From: Paracoccaceae bacterium
GTDB taxonomy: Bacteria; Pseudomonadota; Alphaproteobacteria; Rhodobacterales; Rhodobacteraceae
Assembly (NCBI GenBank): GCA_009773375.1
Contig: WRPH01000008.1
Coordinates: forward strand, 92,006-156,005
Reading direction: 5' to 3'
DNA: 64,000 nt
In this document: piece after piece, positions 38,056 through 46,383 of the stretch
Layout of the letters: each line of letters starts with the position of its first letter
Position numbering within the stretch: the first letter of the stretch is position 1
The notes under the pieces: generated by a model
The model's database searches: none
The model's input: the letters and a program-made list of their open reading frames with translations, nothing else
What the model was told of the DNA's origin: nothing
Position numbers and translations under genes: made by a program

Positions 38056-38774
38056 GCCGGAAACTCGGCCAGCGGGCCGTAAAAGATCAGCGCCGGGTTC
38101 GGGCTGACCGCGTCTTTCAGCAGCACGGCAAGGCTGGCGATGGTGTGGCGGCTGATCTTTTGCTCAGGCGTTGACACCGCCTCGGCCAACAGAGCCGGTG
38201 TCTCGGGGGAAAGCCCATGTGCGATCAGTTTTGCGGCCAGATCGGTGAAGGTGCGGCGCCCCATATAGACAACGGTGGTCGCCTGCGGATCGGCCAGGGC
38301 GGCCATGTTGATACTATCGGGAAGGCCGCCAGTGACATCGGCACCGGTGACAAATTGCACCCGGCGCGCGGTCAAACGGCGGGTCAGCGGGATGCCAGCC
38401 GCCGCAGCCGCAGCCGAAGCAGAGGTGACGCCGGGAATGATTTCGTATTGGATGCCAGCGGCTTGCAGGGCAAGGATTTCTTCCTCCAGCCGGCCGAACA
38501 TGCCGCTGTCGCCCGATTTCAGCCGCACCACGCGTTGCCCTGCGGCGGCGTGATCGACCAACAACTGGCTGACGTGATCCTGTTTCGGCGAAGGGCGGCC
38601 CGCGCGCTTGCCGACCGCCACCAGATCAGCCTGCGCCGCCAGACCAAGGATCGGACCAGAGGACAGATCGTCAAACAGCACCACCTCGGCGGCTTGCAAC
38701 CGCTGAACGGCTTTGACCGTCAGCAGATCGGGGTCGCCGGGGCCGGAAGAGACGAAGGATACGAAACCGGTCAT
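38052..38774 (-). CDS. cobA: uroporphyrinogen-III C-methyltransferase
   Basis: A 240-residue SUMT. Motifs are VSSGPGDPDLLTVKAVQRLQAADVV-like at the N-terminus, VRLKSGDSGMFGRLEEE and PGVTSASAAAAAAGIPLTRR. It methylates C-2 and C-7 of uroporphyrinogen III to give precorrin-2, the first committed step of corrin synthesis. It stands alone, without the CysG dehydrogenase/chelatase domain. Its ATG overlaps the cobB stop (ATGA). Confidence 0.95.
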   Translation of the reverse strand: MTGFVSFVSSGPGDPDLLTVKAVQRLQAAEVVLFDDLSSGPILGLAAQADLVAVGKRAGRPSPKQDHVSQLLVDHAAAGQRVVRLKSGDSGMFGRLEEEILALQAAGIQYEIIPGVTSASAAAAAAGIPLTRRLTARRVQFVTGADVTGGLPDSINMAALADPQATTVVYMGRRTFTDLAAKLIAHGLSPETPALLAEAVSTPEQKISRHTIASLAVLLKDAVSPNPALIFYGPLAEFPA

Positions 38775-40093
38775 GTCGCCTCTGCGATCAGGTGAAAGAA
38801 AGTGCCGGTGGCCAGCCCGCCCTGCGCATGGGTACGCAGCGAACCAGTCTCGACCACAGCGGTATCGGTGGCATCGACAACTTTTGCAAGAGGCGCGTCG
38901 GGCTGGGCAAGGATGGTGGCATAGTGGAATTCATGCCCGCGCAAGCGGCTGCCAGTGGCGTGGCCCGCTATGGGTGCCAAAGCTTCGGCCAGACGGTAGC
39001 CCAGATGCATCCGGCGCTTGGCAAAGCTGGTTTCCAGCCCCAACAGCCCTGCCATCTGGTGCCGGATGCCCTTGGCATCGACCAGCCCCGCACCCATCGC
39101 CATATAGCCGCCGCATTCGCCATGCACCGGTTTGGATTGGGCAAACTGCTGAATTTTTGTGCGGAACTGCGCGTTGCCCGCCAGTTTTCCGGCGTGAAGT
39201 TCGGGGTAGCCGCCGGGCAGCCAGCACGCCTCGGCGGTCGGGTCCGGGCCTTCGTCGGCCAGCGGCGAGAACGGCAGGATCGTGGCCCCGGCGGCCCGCC
39301 AGCCAGCCAGAAGATGTGGATATATGAAGGAAAAAGCCGCATCGCGGGCCAGCGCAATGCGGCCTGCGGGTGGCACAACAGCAAGCGGCTGGGTCGCCGG
39401 AAAAGCACCACGCGCGGCGGCGCGGATCGCGGCGAGGTCCAGATGTTCGGCGATGAAGGCCCCGGCCTCGGCCAGCAGGGCTTGCAGATGCGGCTGTTCT
39501 TCGGCTTGCACAAGGCCCAGATGCCGTTCGGGCAGCTCGATCGTGGCGCGGCGCGGCAACGCGCCCAGCACGCGGATGCCCGCCGCCTGCATGCCGTCGC
39601 GCACCAAGGCTTCGTGGCGCTGCGAGGCGACGCGGTTCAGCACCACCCCCGCGAAGGGCATTTCAGGACGCATCAGCGCAAAGCCCTTGGCCACTGCTGC
39701 GGCAGATTGCGCTTGCCCTGATACATCCAGCACCAGGATCACCGGCCAGCCCATCATCTGGGCAATATCGGCGCTGGCCCCGGTGCCGAAGGCGCCCGGC
39801 TTGGCGACGCCATCAAACAGCCCCATCGAGCCTTCGGCCAAGATCAGATCCGCCCCCGTCGCGACCGAAGCCAGCCCGGCGATCCGCGCCGGTCCCATCG
39901 CCCAACTGTCCAGATTGACCGACGGGCGGCCCGAGGCGGCAGCGTGGAAGGCCGGGTCGATGTAATCCGGCCCGCTTTTGAACGGCTGCACCACCACGCC
40001 TTGCGCGCGGAACGCCGCCAGCAGGCCCAGCATCAGCGTGGTCTTGCCGGTGCCCGAAGCCGGGGCAGAGATGAGCAGGCCGGGGATGGTCAT
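38771..40093 (-). CDS. cobB: hydrogenobyrinic acid a,c-diamide synthase
   Basis: A 440-residue two-domain amidase. The N-terminal P-loop domain has [11 protein letters not shown] and [10 protein letters not shown]; the C-terminal class I glutamine amidotransferase domain has the nucleophile Cys in [11 protein letters not shown]. It uses glutamine and ATP to amidate side chains a and c before cobalt insertion in the aerobic pathway. Both ends overlap neighbours by four bases (ATGA). Confidence 0.95.
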   Translation of the reverse strand: MTIPGLLISAPASGTGKTTLMLGLLAAFRAQGVVVQPFKSGPDYIDPAFHAAASGRPSVNLDSWAMGPARIAGLASVATGADLILAEGSMGLFDGVAKPGAFGTGASADIAQMMGWPVILVLDVSGQAQSAAAVAKGFALMRPEMPFAGVVLNRVASQRHEALVRDGMQAAGIRVLGALPRRATIELPERHLGLVQAEEQPHLQALLAEAGAFIAEHLDLAAIRAAARGAFPATQPLAVVPPAGRIALARDAAFSFIYPHLLAGWRAAGATILPFSPLADEGPDPTAEACWLPGGYPELHAGKLAGNAQFRTKIQQFAQSKPVHGECGGYMAMGAGLVDAKGIRHQMAGLLGLETSFAKRRMHLGYRLAEALAPIAGHATGSRLRGHEFHYATILAQPDAPLAKVVDATDTAVVETGSLRTHAQGGLATGTFFHLIAEAT

Positions 40094-40872
40094 TTTGTAT
40101 CCGGGAAGCGCGGCTCGGTGCCGACGGGGCGGAAGCGGCGGTCATAATCGCCGGCATAGAGGCGGCTTTCCTCAAAACCTTCGGCGGCCAGAGCGGGGCC
40201 GACCAGGATCAGGGCGGTGCGCTCCATTTCCGCGCCGATGGCGGTGCGCAGGGTGGACAGGGTGGCGCGCACGATACGTTCATCTGGCCAGGTCGCGCGC
40301 CAGACCACGGCGACGGGGCAATCGGGGCCGTAGTGGGGCATCAGATCTTCGACAACCTTTTCAAGCACATGCACCGAAAGATGGATCGCCAGCGTGGCCC
40401 CCGTGGCGGCGAAGGCGGGCAGGTTTTCCTTTTCGGGCATCGCGGTGGCGCGGCCCGAGGTGCGGGTCAGCACCACGGATTGCACAAGGCCCGGCAGTGT
40501 CAGTTCGGTTGCCAAGGCGGCGGCGGCGGCGGCGAAAGACGGCACGCCGGGAGTAACATCATAGGGAATATCCAGCGCGCGCAGGCGGCGCAGTTGTTCG
40601 CCCATCGCCGACCACACCGACAGATCGCCGGAATGCAGCCGGGCGACGTCTTGGCCAGCGGCATGGGCGGCGGCGATTTCAGCGATGATCTGATCCAGCG
40701 ACAGCGGCGCGGTGTTGATGATTTTCGCACCCGGCGGGCAATGGGCCAACAGAGCCTCGGGCACCAGTGATCCGGCGTAAAGGCAGACCGGGCAGGCGGC
40801 GATCAGACGCTGCCCGCGCAGGGTGATCAGATCGGGCGCGCCGGGGCCAGCGCCGATGAAATGGACGGTCAT
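40090..40872 (-). CDS. cobM: precorrin-4 C11-methyltransferase
   Basis: A 260-residue tetrapyrrole methylase. It begins [20 protein letters not shown] and has [37 protein letters not shown] and [14 protein letters not shown], matching CobM/CbiF. It adds the methyl at C-11 to form precorrin-5. Start and stop overlap the neighbours as ATGA. Confidence 0.95.
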   Translation of the reverse strand: MTVHFIGAGPGAPDLITLRGQRLIAACPVCLYAGSLVPEALLAHCPPGAKIINTAPLSLDQIIAEIAAAHAAGQDVARLHSGDLSVWSAMGEQLRRLRALDIPYDVTPGVPSFAAAAAALATELTLPGLVQSVVLTRTSGRATAMPEKENLPAFAATGATLAIHLSVHVLEKVVEDLMPHYGPDCPVAVVWRATWPDERIVRATLSTLRTAIGAEMERTALILVGPALAAEGFEESRLYAGDYDRRFRPVGTEPRFPDTK

Positions 40873-41234
40873 GGGATGCTCCTTTCAGCAAGGGCTGCGG
40901 TGGCCTTGCCGTCTTGTGAGGTCACGCGTGGGCCTAGCAGCCGCGCGCCGGGACCAGCGGCGGCAAGCGCCGCGGCCTCGGCCAGACTGCCTGTGCCGTA
41001 AAGCGCGCTGACACGGGGGGATTGGGTGAGGGTTTGTTGGCTGCGCAGGGTTTCCGAGGGGATCGCGCGCAGCGGCAGGGCGAGTTCGGCAGCAAGGCTC
41101 TGTATGACAAGGGCTTCGGCCTTGTCGGCAGCGGTGGCCAAGGCCTGCGCATGAAGCCCGCCCGCACGCGCAAGCGCATCGCGCAGCGAGGCTACTCCGG
41201 CATCTTTGCGAAAGCCCAAACCGGCGACGATCAT
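40869..41234 (-). CDS. cobE: CobE / CbiG C-terminal-type cobalamin biosynthesis protein
   Basis: A 121-residue protein matching the C-terminal CbiG domain: [21 protein letters not shown] at the start and [17 protein letters not shown] later. In the aerobic pathway CobE is a small protein of incompletely defined role, possibly handling a corrin intermediate. The ATG at 41232-41234 overlaps the cobL stop (ATGA), which decides the start over an upstream ATG in frame. Confidence 0.88.
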   Translation of the reverse strand: MIVAGLGFRKDAGVASLRDALARAGGLHAQALATAADKAEALVIQSLAAELALPLRAIPSETLRSQQTLTQSPRVSALYGTGSLAEAAALAAAGPGARLLGPRVTSQDGKATAALAERSIP

Positions 41235-42409
41235 CGGGTGACACTCCACTGCAGCACCGGGCGCGAAGCGTCCCAGCCGCGCATCCGGCCCAAAGGCGCG
41301 GCGCTGGCAAGATCAATCCGCAACAGGCTGCCGCCGCGTTGCGCGTGTTGCGCGGCGAGCAGGCTTTCGGTTTCCAGCGTCACCCCATTGGCGACAATTC
41401 GGGTGCCTTCCGGCAAAAGGCTCCAAAGCTGGTCAAACAGCGCCGCATTGCCGCCACCGCCGATGAACACCGCATCGGGCGTGGGATGGGCGGAAAGGTT
41501 TTCCGCAGCGGGGCCTTCAATGCAGGTCAGGCGGTGATCAAGCCCGAAGGCATTGGCGTTGGCACGGATATTGATGGCGCGGTCGGGGCGGAGTTCGAAG
41601 GAAAGCGCACGGCCTCCGGCAAGGCACCATTCCACCGAAACCGAGCCAGACCCTGCGCCGATGTCCCACAGCAGCTCGCCCGCGCGGGGGGCAAGCGCCG
41701 ACAGGGTCAGTGCCCGGACCGGGCGTTTGGTGATCTGGCCGTCATTGGCAAACAGGCTGTCATCAAGGCCCGAGGCGCGGGGCAGGCCCTTGCCTGCGGT
41801 GATGGTCAGCGCAACGGCGACGGGGGCGGTGATGTCTGCCAGATCAAAGGCTTGCGCGGTTGTGGCACGGATACGCTCGTTCGGGCCACCCAGTGATTCC
41901 AGCAGCACCAGATCGGCGGCAAGGCCCTGCGCGGTCAGCCAATCGGCCAAGGCTTTGGGGGCCTCACCATCGCGCAGCAGGCAGATCGCGCGCTGGCCTT
42001 TGGTCAGCACCGGGCGCAGGCGAGCAAAGGGGGCGGCGTGCAGGCCGTGGCAGGTGATATCCTCCATCCGCCAGCCAAGGCGCGCGGCGGCAAGCTGGAA
42101 GGTGGAGGGGGCCGGGAAAGCCTGCCACGCGTCACGCGGCAAATGCGCGGTCAAGCTGCCGCCCGCGCCGTGCCAGAACGGATCGCCCGAGGCGAGGACG
42201 ACCACGCGGTGGCCTTCGCAGGCCAGCACGGGGGCAATGCTGAACGGGATCGGCCATGCTTGGGCACGGTCCACGGCTTGCACCAAAGCCAGATGCCGCG
42301 GGCCACCGAAGATGATTTCGGCTTGCGCAAGGGCTTGGCGGCTTGCATCTGACAGGCCCGCCACGCCATCTTCGTTCAGTCCGATGATCGTAACCCAAGG
42401 TTTATCCAT
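41231..42409 (-). CDS. cobL: precorrin-6Y C5,15-methyltransferase (decarboxylating)
   Basis: A 392-residue fused enzyme. The N-terminal half (about residues 1-200) is a CbiE-type methylase (PWVTIIGLNEDGVAGLSDA ... VLASGDPFWHGAG); the C-terminal half is a CbiT-type Rossmann methylase with LWDIGAGSGSVSVEWCL. It methylates C-5 and C-15 and decarboxylates the acetate at C-12. Its ATG (42407-42409) overlaps the ATG of the divergent cobK by two bases. Confidence 0.95.
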   Translation of the reverse strand: MDKPWVTIIGLNEDGVAGLSDASRQALAQAEIIFGGPRHLALVQAVDRAQAWPIPFSIAPVLACEGHRVVVLASGDPFWHGAGGSLTAHLPRDAWQAFPAPSTFQLAAARLGWRMEDITCHGLHAAPFARLRPVLTKGQRAICLLRDGEAPKALADWLTAQGLAADLVLLESLGGPNERIRATTAQAFDLADITAPVAVALTITAGKGLPRASGLDDSLFANDGQITKRPVRALTLSALAPRAGELLWDIGAGSGSVSVEWCLAGGRALSFELRPDRAINIRANANAFGLDHRLTCIEGPAAENLSAHPTPDAVFIGGGGNAALFDQLWSLLPEGTRIVANGVTLETESLLAAQHAQRGGSLLRIDLASAAPLGRMRGWDASRPVLQWSVTR

Positions 42410-43151
42410 GAAGCGCACGCTTGTTCTGGGCGGCACCACCGAAGCCAGCGCCTTGGCGCGCAGTTTGGCCGCAGCCGGGGCGGATGCCATCTTTTCCTAT
42501 GCAGGACGCACCGAAGCCCCGGTGGCGCAGCCCTTGCCGACGCGGATCGGCGGCTTTGGCGGTGTTGCGGGGTTGGTGGACTATCTGCGGGCAGAAAACA
42601 TCGGCGCGGTGGTTGATGCCACGCATCCCTTCGCCGCGCAGATGAGCCGGAATGCGATTGCCGCCTGTGCGCTGGCCTGTGTGCCGCTGTTGGGGCTGGA
42701 GCGCCCGGCTTGGGTCGCGGGTATTGGTGACAGCTGGAGCCATGTTGACAGCATTGAAGCCGCTGTGCAGGCCCTGCCCGAAGCGCCGGCACGGGTGTTT
42801 CTGGCGATTGGCAAGCAGAACCTGACAGGCTTTGCCGCCAAGCCGCATCATTACCTGTTGCGGCTGGTGGATGCGCCCGAGTCCCCGCCGCTGCCCGATT
42901 GCACGGTCATTCTGGCACGCGGGCCGTTTGACGCCGCAAGCGACAAGGCCCTGCTGGTACAACATGATATCAGCCACATCGTTGCCAAGAACGCGGGCGG
43001 AGCGGGGGCGGAGGCCAAGCTGATTGCCGCGCGGGCGCTTGGGCTGCCAGTCATTCTGATCGACCGCCCCAGCCTGCCGACAAGGCAGGTCGTGGGGGCG
43101 GTGGCAGAGGTGCTGGCGTGGCTTGGTCATTCCGCTGACCTTGGGGTGTAG
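42408..43151 (+). CDS. cobK: precorrin-6A reductase
   Basis: A 247-residue NADPH-dependent reductase starting MKRTLVLGGTTEASALAR. Conserved blocks are VVDATHPFAAQMSRNA and VFLAIGKQNLTGFA, and HIVAKNAGGAGAEAKLIAARALGLPVILIDRP near the C-terminus (read in parts). It reduces precorrin-6A to 6B. It is the only plus-strand gene in the upper-pathway block; its start codon overlaps that of cobL and its last 25 bases overlap cobJ convergently. Confidence 0.95.
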   Translation: MKRTLVLGGTTEASALARSLAAAGADAIFSYAGRTEAPVAQPLPTRIGGFGGVAGLVDYLRAENIGAVVDATHPFAAQMSRNAIAACALACVPLLGLERPAWVAGIGDSWSHVDSIEAAVQALPEAPARVFLAIGKQNLTGFAAKPHHYLLRLVDAPESPPLPDCTVILARGPFDAASDKALLVQHDISHIVAKNAGGAGAEAKLIAARALGLPVILIDRPSLPTRQVVGAVAEVLAWLGHSADLGV

Positions 43152-43861
43152 ACGAACCGGCCGACGCGACGGGTGGCGGAGTTGCCGACCAGCACCACGG
43201 TGCGCATGTCAGCCATTTCTGGCGTGGCTTCGGCCAAGGTGACGGTCTGGATGCGTTCGTCAGGGGTGGAAACCGCGCGGGCGAAAGTGATCAGCCGATC
43301 CGGGCCGCATTCTTCGCGCAGAATCTCCAGCGTGCGGGTGAATTGGTGCGGACGGCTGGCCGAGCGCGGGTTGTAGAACCCCATCGCGAAATCGGCCTGC
43401 GCGGCAAGGCGCAGGCGTTTTTCCACCAGCGGCCAAGGCTTGAGATTGTCGGAAAGGTTGATGGCGCAAAAATCATGCCCCAAGGGCGCGCCGGTATGAG
43501 CGGCGGCGGCGAGCATGGCGGTGATGCCGGGCAGAATGCGGATATCAAGGTGATGCAGGTCGGGGCGCTTTTCGAGCGCTTCGAACAGGGCTGACGCCAT
43601 GGCAAACACGCCGGGATCGCCGGAGGACACGATCACCACCCGCGCGCCTTCGGACGCCAGACGCAGCGCGTGGCCGGCACGGTCAATCTCAACCCGGTTG
43701 TCAGACCCGTGCAGGCTCAGGCCCGGACGCGGCGCAACACGGGCGACATAGGGAAAATAGCCGATCACATCGGTCGCATCGGCCAAGGCGGCGCGGACCT
43801 CTGGGGTGACCATGTTCTCATCGCCGGGGCCAAGACCGGCAACAGCCAGCCAGCCGGTCAT
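43127..43861 (-). CDS. cobJ: precorrin-3B C17-methyltransferase
   Basis: A 244-residue methylase with AVAGLGPGDENMVTPEVRAAL at the start, VIVSSGDPGVFAMASALFEAL and ILPGITAMLAAAAHTGAPLGHDF, then GFYNPRSASRPHQ. It methylates C-17 and drives ring contraction, following the CobG step. The ATG overlaps the cobI stop (ATGA). Its 3' end overlaps the convergent cobK by 25 bases. Confidence 0.95.
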   Translation of the reverse strand: MTGWLAVAGLGPGDENMVTPEVRAALADATDVIGYFPYVARVAPRPGLSLHGSDNRVEIDRAGHALRLASEGARVVIVSSGDPGVFAMASALFEALEKRPDLHHLDIRILPGITAMLAAAAHTGAPLGHDFCAINLSDNLKPWPLVEKRLRLAAQADFAMGFYNPRSASRPHQFTRTLEILREECGPDRLITFARAVSTPDERIQTVTLAEATPEMADMRTVVLVGNSATRRVGRFVYTPRSAE

Positions 43862-44595
43862 TCTGCGCCACCCAGTTCGGGGCGGCGGCCCTGACCATGC
43901 ACCAGCACAATCGCAAAATACGGGCAATCGGCGGCATCGACATTGACCAGCCGCGCGATGCGCTGGTTCGGCATGGTGCCACGTTCGACCAGCCACGCAT
44001 CGTCTAGCCGCCCGACAGCTTCCAGCGCCGAACGGACTTTCGGCAGGTTGCGCCCGGTTTTCATCACCACCATCGCATCAGACCGCTGCATGTGCTCGCG
44101 CAGATCGGCTTCCGGCAGGGTCGCCATCAACACGGTCAGCACATCGTCGCCCCAGGTGAAGGGTTCGCCAATGGCGTTCCAACAGCCGGTCATGCCGGTG
44201 ATGCCGGGGATCACCTCGACTTCGGCCCGGCCTTGCAAGCGGGTGTGCAGGTGCATGAACGAGCCATAGAAGAAGGGGTCGCCTTCACATAGCACCACAA
44301 TATCTTGAGCCTTGGCCAGATCGGCCAGCCGGTCGGCCCAACCGTCATAGAACCGCGCCAACGCTTCGATGTATTCCGGGCTGTCAAACGGCAGTTCAGT
44401 GGTAACGGGGTATTCCATCGGGTATTCGGTGACACCTGCCGCCAGCATGCTGCTGACAATCCGCCGCGCCTGACCTTCGCGGCCCGCCTTGCGGAAATAG
44501 GCGACATGCGCCGCCCCCCGGATCAGCCGATCAGATTTGACCGAGATCAGATCCGGGTCGCCGGGGCCGAGGCCGGTGCAGATGATCTTGCCCAT
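43858..44595 (-). CDS. cobI: precorrin-2 C20-methyltransferase
   Basis: A 245-residue methylase with ICTGLGPGDPDLISVKSDRLI, YPVTTE, VVLCEGDPFFYGSFMHLHTRL and VIPGITGMTGCWNAIGEP, the CobI signature. It converts precorrin-2 to precorrin-3A. The start codon lies one base after the cobH stop (TAA), so the two are coupled. Confidence 0.95.
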   Translation of the reverse strand: MGKIICTGLGPGDPDLISVKSDRLIRGAAHVAYFRKAGREGQARRIVSSMLAAGVTEYPMEYPVTTELPFDSPEYIEALARFYDGWADRLADLAKAQDIVVLCEGDPFFYGSFMHLHTRLQGRAEVEVIPGITGMTGCWNAIGEPFTWGDDVLTVLMATLPEADLREHMQRSDAMVVMKTGRNLPKVRSALEAVGRLDDAWLVERGTMPNQRIARLVNVDAADCPYFAIVLVHGQGRRPELGGAE

Positions 44596-44596
44596 G

Positions 44597-45226
44597 TTAT
44601 TCCTTCCGGCTGGCCAGCGCGTTGATCGCGGCCACTGTGATGGCCGAGCCGCCAAGCCGCCCGCGCACGATCAGCGAGGGCACCGGCAGATCCTGCATCA
44701 ACGCCGCTTTCGATTCCGCAGCACCGATAAAACCGACAGGGCAGCCAATAATCGCGGCAGGGCGCGGGCAAGCCGGGTCTTCCAGCATGTTCAGCAGGTG
44801 GAAAAGCGCCGTCGGCGCGTTGCCGATCGCCACCACCGCGCCCGCAAGGTGCGGCCGCCACAATTCCAGCGCTGCGGCGGATCGGGTGTTGGCCATGTCT
44901 TTGGCAAGGCCGGGAACCGAAGCGTCATGCAGGGTGCAGATCACCTGATTGCCCGCGGGCAGGCGACCGCGCGTCACCCCTTCCGACACCATCCGCGCAT
45001 CGCAGAGGATCGGCGCCCCCGCCTCAAGGGCTGCGCGGGCGGCGATGGCCATGCCTTGCGAGAATTCAACAAAAGCCTCCAGCCCGACCATGCCAGCGGC
45101 GTGGATCATCCGCACCACCACGATTTCTTCCTCGGGGGTGAAGCGGGCCAGATCGGCCTCGGCCCGGATGGTCGCAAAGGATTGCCGGTAAATCTCGGCA
45201 CCGTCGGTGATGTAGGTATGCGGCAT
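44597..45226 (-). CDS. cobH: precorrin-8X methylmutase
   Basis: A 209-residue CobH/CbiC protein. The catalytic His is in VVRMIHAAGM (about residue 42); PILCDARMVSEGV and PAAIIGCPVGFIGAAESK are conserved substrate contacts. It moves the C-11 methyl to C-12, giving hydrogenobyrinic acid. The ATG overlaps the cobG stop (TGATG). Confidence 0.96.
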   Translation of the reverse strand: MPHTYITDGAEIYRQSFATIRAEADLARFTPEEEIVVVRMIHAAGMVGLEAFVEFSQGMAIAARAALEAGAPILCDARMVSEGVTRGRLPAGNQVICTLHDASVPGLAKDMANTRSAAALELWRPHLAGAVVAIGNAPTALFHLLNMLEDPACPRPAAIIGCPVGFIGAAESKAALMQDLPVPSLIVRGRLGGSAITVAAINALASRKE

Positions 45227-46383
45227 CAGGGGGTCTCGGTCAGGATATTGGTTTCGGTGAGGTCAGCGGCGGATAGACCGACGCGGAGCGGCGTGCCAGA
45301 GGCCGTGCCGTTGCGGATCAGCGCAAAGCCTTCGGACGTGGCGGTCAGAGTAAGGGGCGCGGCGGTCGGATGCGCGCAGCCTTTGGCGCAACCCGATACA
45401 TGCAGGGTTTCGGTCAGGCGGGGCGCGAGACTGCGGGCCAAGGGCCGGGTGGCGGCATGGGCTTGCAGGCAGCCCGGCGCGCCAGTGCAGGCAATCACGC
45501 GCAGCATCGGGTCGGCGGCATCGGTAATCAGGCCGGAAATTTGCGGGGCTTCGGTCAGCGCTTCGATCAGCAGCATCCGCCATGGCGTGATCCGCAGCGC
45601 GCCAAGATCGGCCAACGCGGCAAGGGTTTCGGCCTGCATCTGGCCGAATTCAAAGCCAACAAGCTGGCCTTGCGCTGAAGGCCCCGGACGCGGCGGCGCG
45701 ACAACGGGCAGACGGGGAACGGTGAAACCTTCTGGCAAGGCATGACGTTTCAGCAGCGCGGCCATGCGACCCCTGCCCTCGGTCACGCCACCTTTGATAA
45801 TGAACCAATGGGCAAGCGCCACGGCCTCGGGGATGGCGGTTGCCGCGGTGACGGGCTTTGCCAGCGGATGATCGGCGGCTGCGAGCAGCAGGCCGTCTGG
45901 CCCGGTTTCCAGCCAGATATCGGCAGAAACCTCGCGCAGCATCGGGACGGAGGCGGTGTCAATCACGAAGCCGAATTTGCCGGGCAGCGCGGGGGCATTG
46001 GCGGTTGAAAGCGCCTGTGTCATTCGGGCAGCTAGGTCTTGAGTTGCATCACTTGCATCCCAGAACGGGGTGACAACGATATTGCGGCGAGCCTCGGCCT
46101 CGGCATTTGCGTCGATCAGATCAAGCGCGCGCAGGCCTTCGATCAGGGCCGGATGGCTGGCCTCGGTGACGCCGCGCAGTTGCACATTGGCGCGCGAGGA
46201 CAGGTCAATCAGGCCGTTGCCGTGGGCCATGGCCATGGTGGCGATGGCGCGGGCCTGATCCGGGGTCAGGCGGCCACCGCGCGGGCGAATGCGCACGACC
46301 AGCCCATCGCCGGATTGCATCGGGCGCAGGGCACCGGGGCACCAGCCCTGGATGATCGGGGTTTGGTTGTTGGCCCCGCTCAT
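45226..46383 (-). CDS. cobG: precorrin-3B synthase
   Basis: A 385-residue protein of the sulfite/nitrite-reductase fold. The Fe4S4/sirohaem-like cysteines are in ACTGAPGC and HVSGCAKGC, and an N-terminal ferrodoxin-like repeat has GALRPMQSGDGLVVRIRP. CobG hydroxylates precorrin-3A using O2, so its presence shows the oxygen-dependent pathway. The ATG overlaps the cobN stop (ATGA). Confidence 0.95.
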   Translation of the reverse strand: MSGANNQTPIIQGWCPGALRPMQSGDGLVVRIRPRGGRLTPDQARAIATMAMAHGNGLIDLSSRANVQLRGVTEASHPALIEGLRALDLIDANAEAEARRNIVVTPFWDASDATQDLAARMTQALSTANAPALPGKFGFVIDTASVPMLREVSADIWLETGPDGLLLAAADHPLAKPVTAATAIPEAVALAHWFIIKGGVTEGRGRMAALLKRHALPEGFTVPRLPVVAPPRPGPSAQGQLVGFEFGQMQAETLAALADLGALRITPWRMLLIEALTEAPQISGLITDAADPMLRVIACTGAPGCLQAHAATRPLARSLAPRLTETLHVSGCAKGCAHPTAAPLTLTATSEGFALIRNGTASGTPLRVGLSAADLTETNILTETP

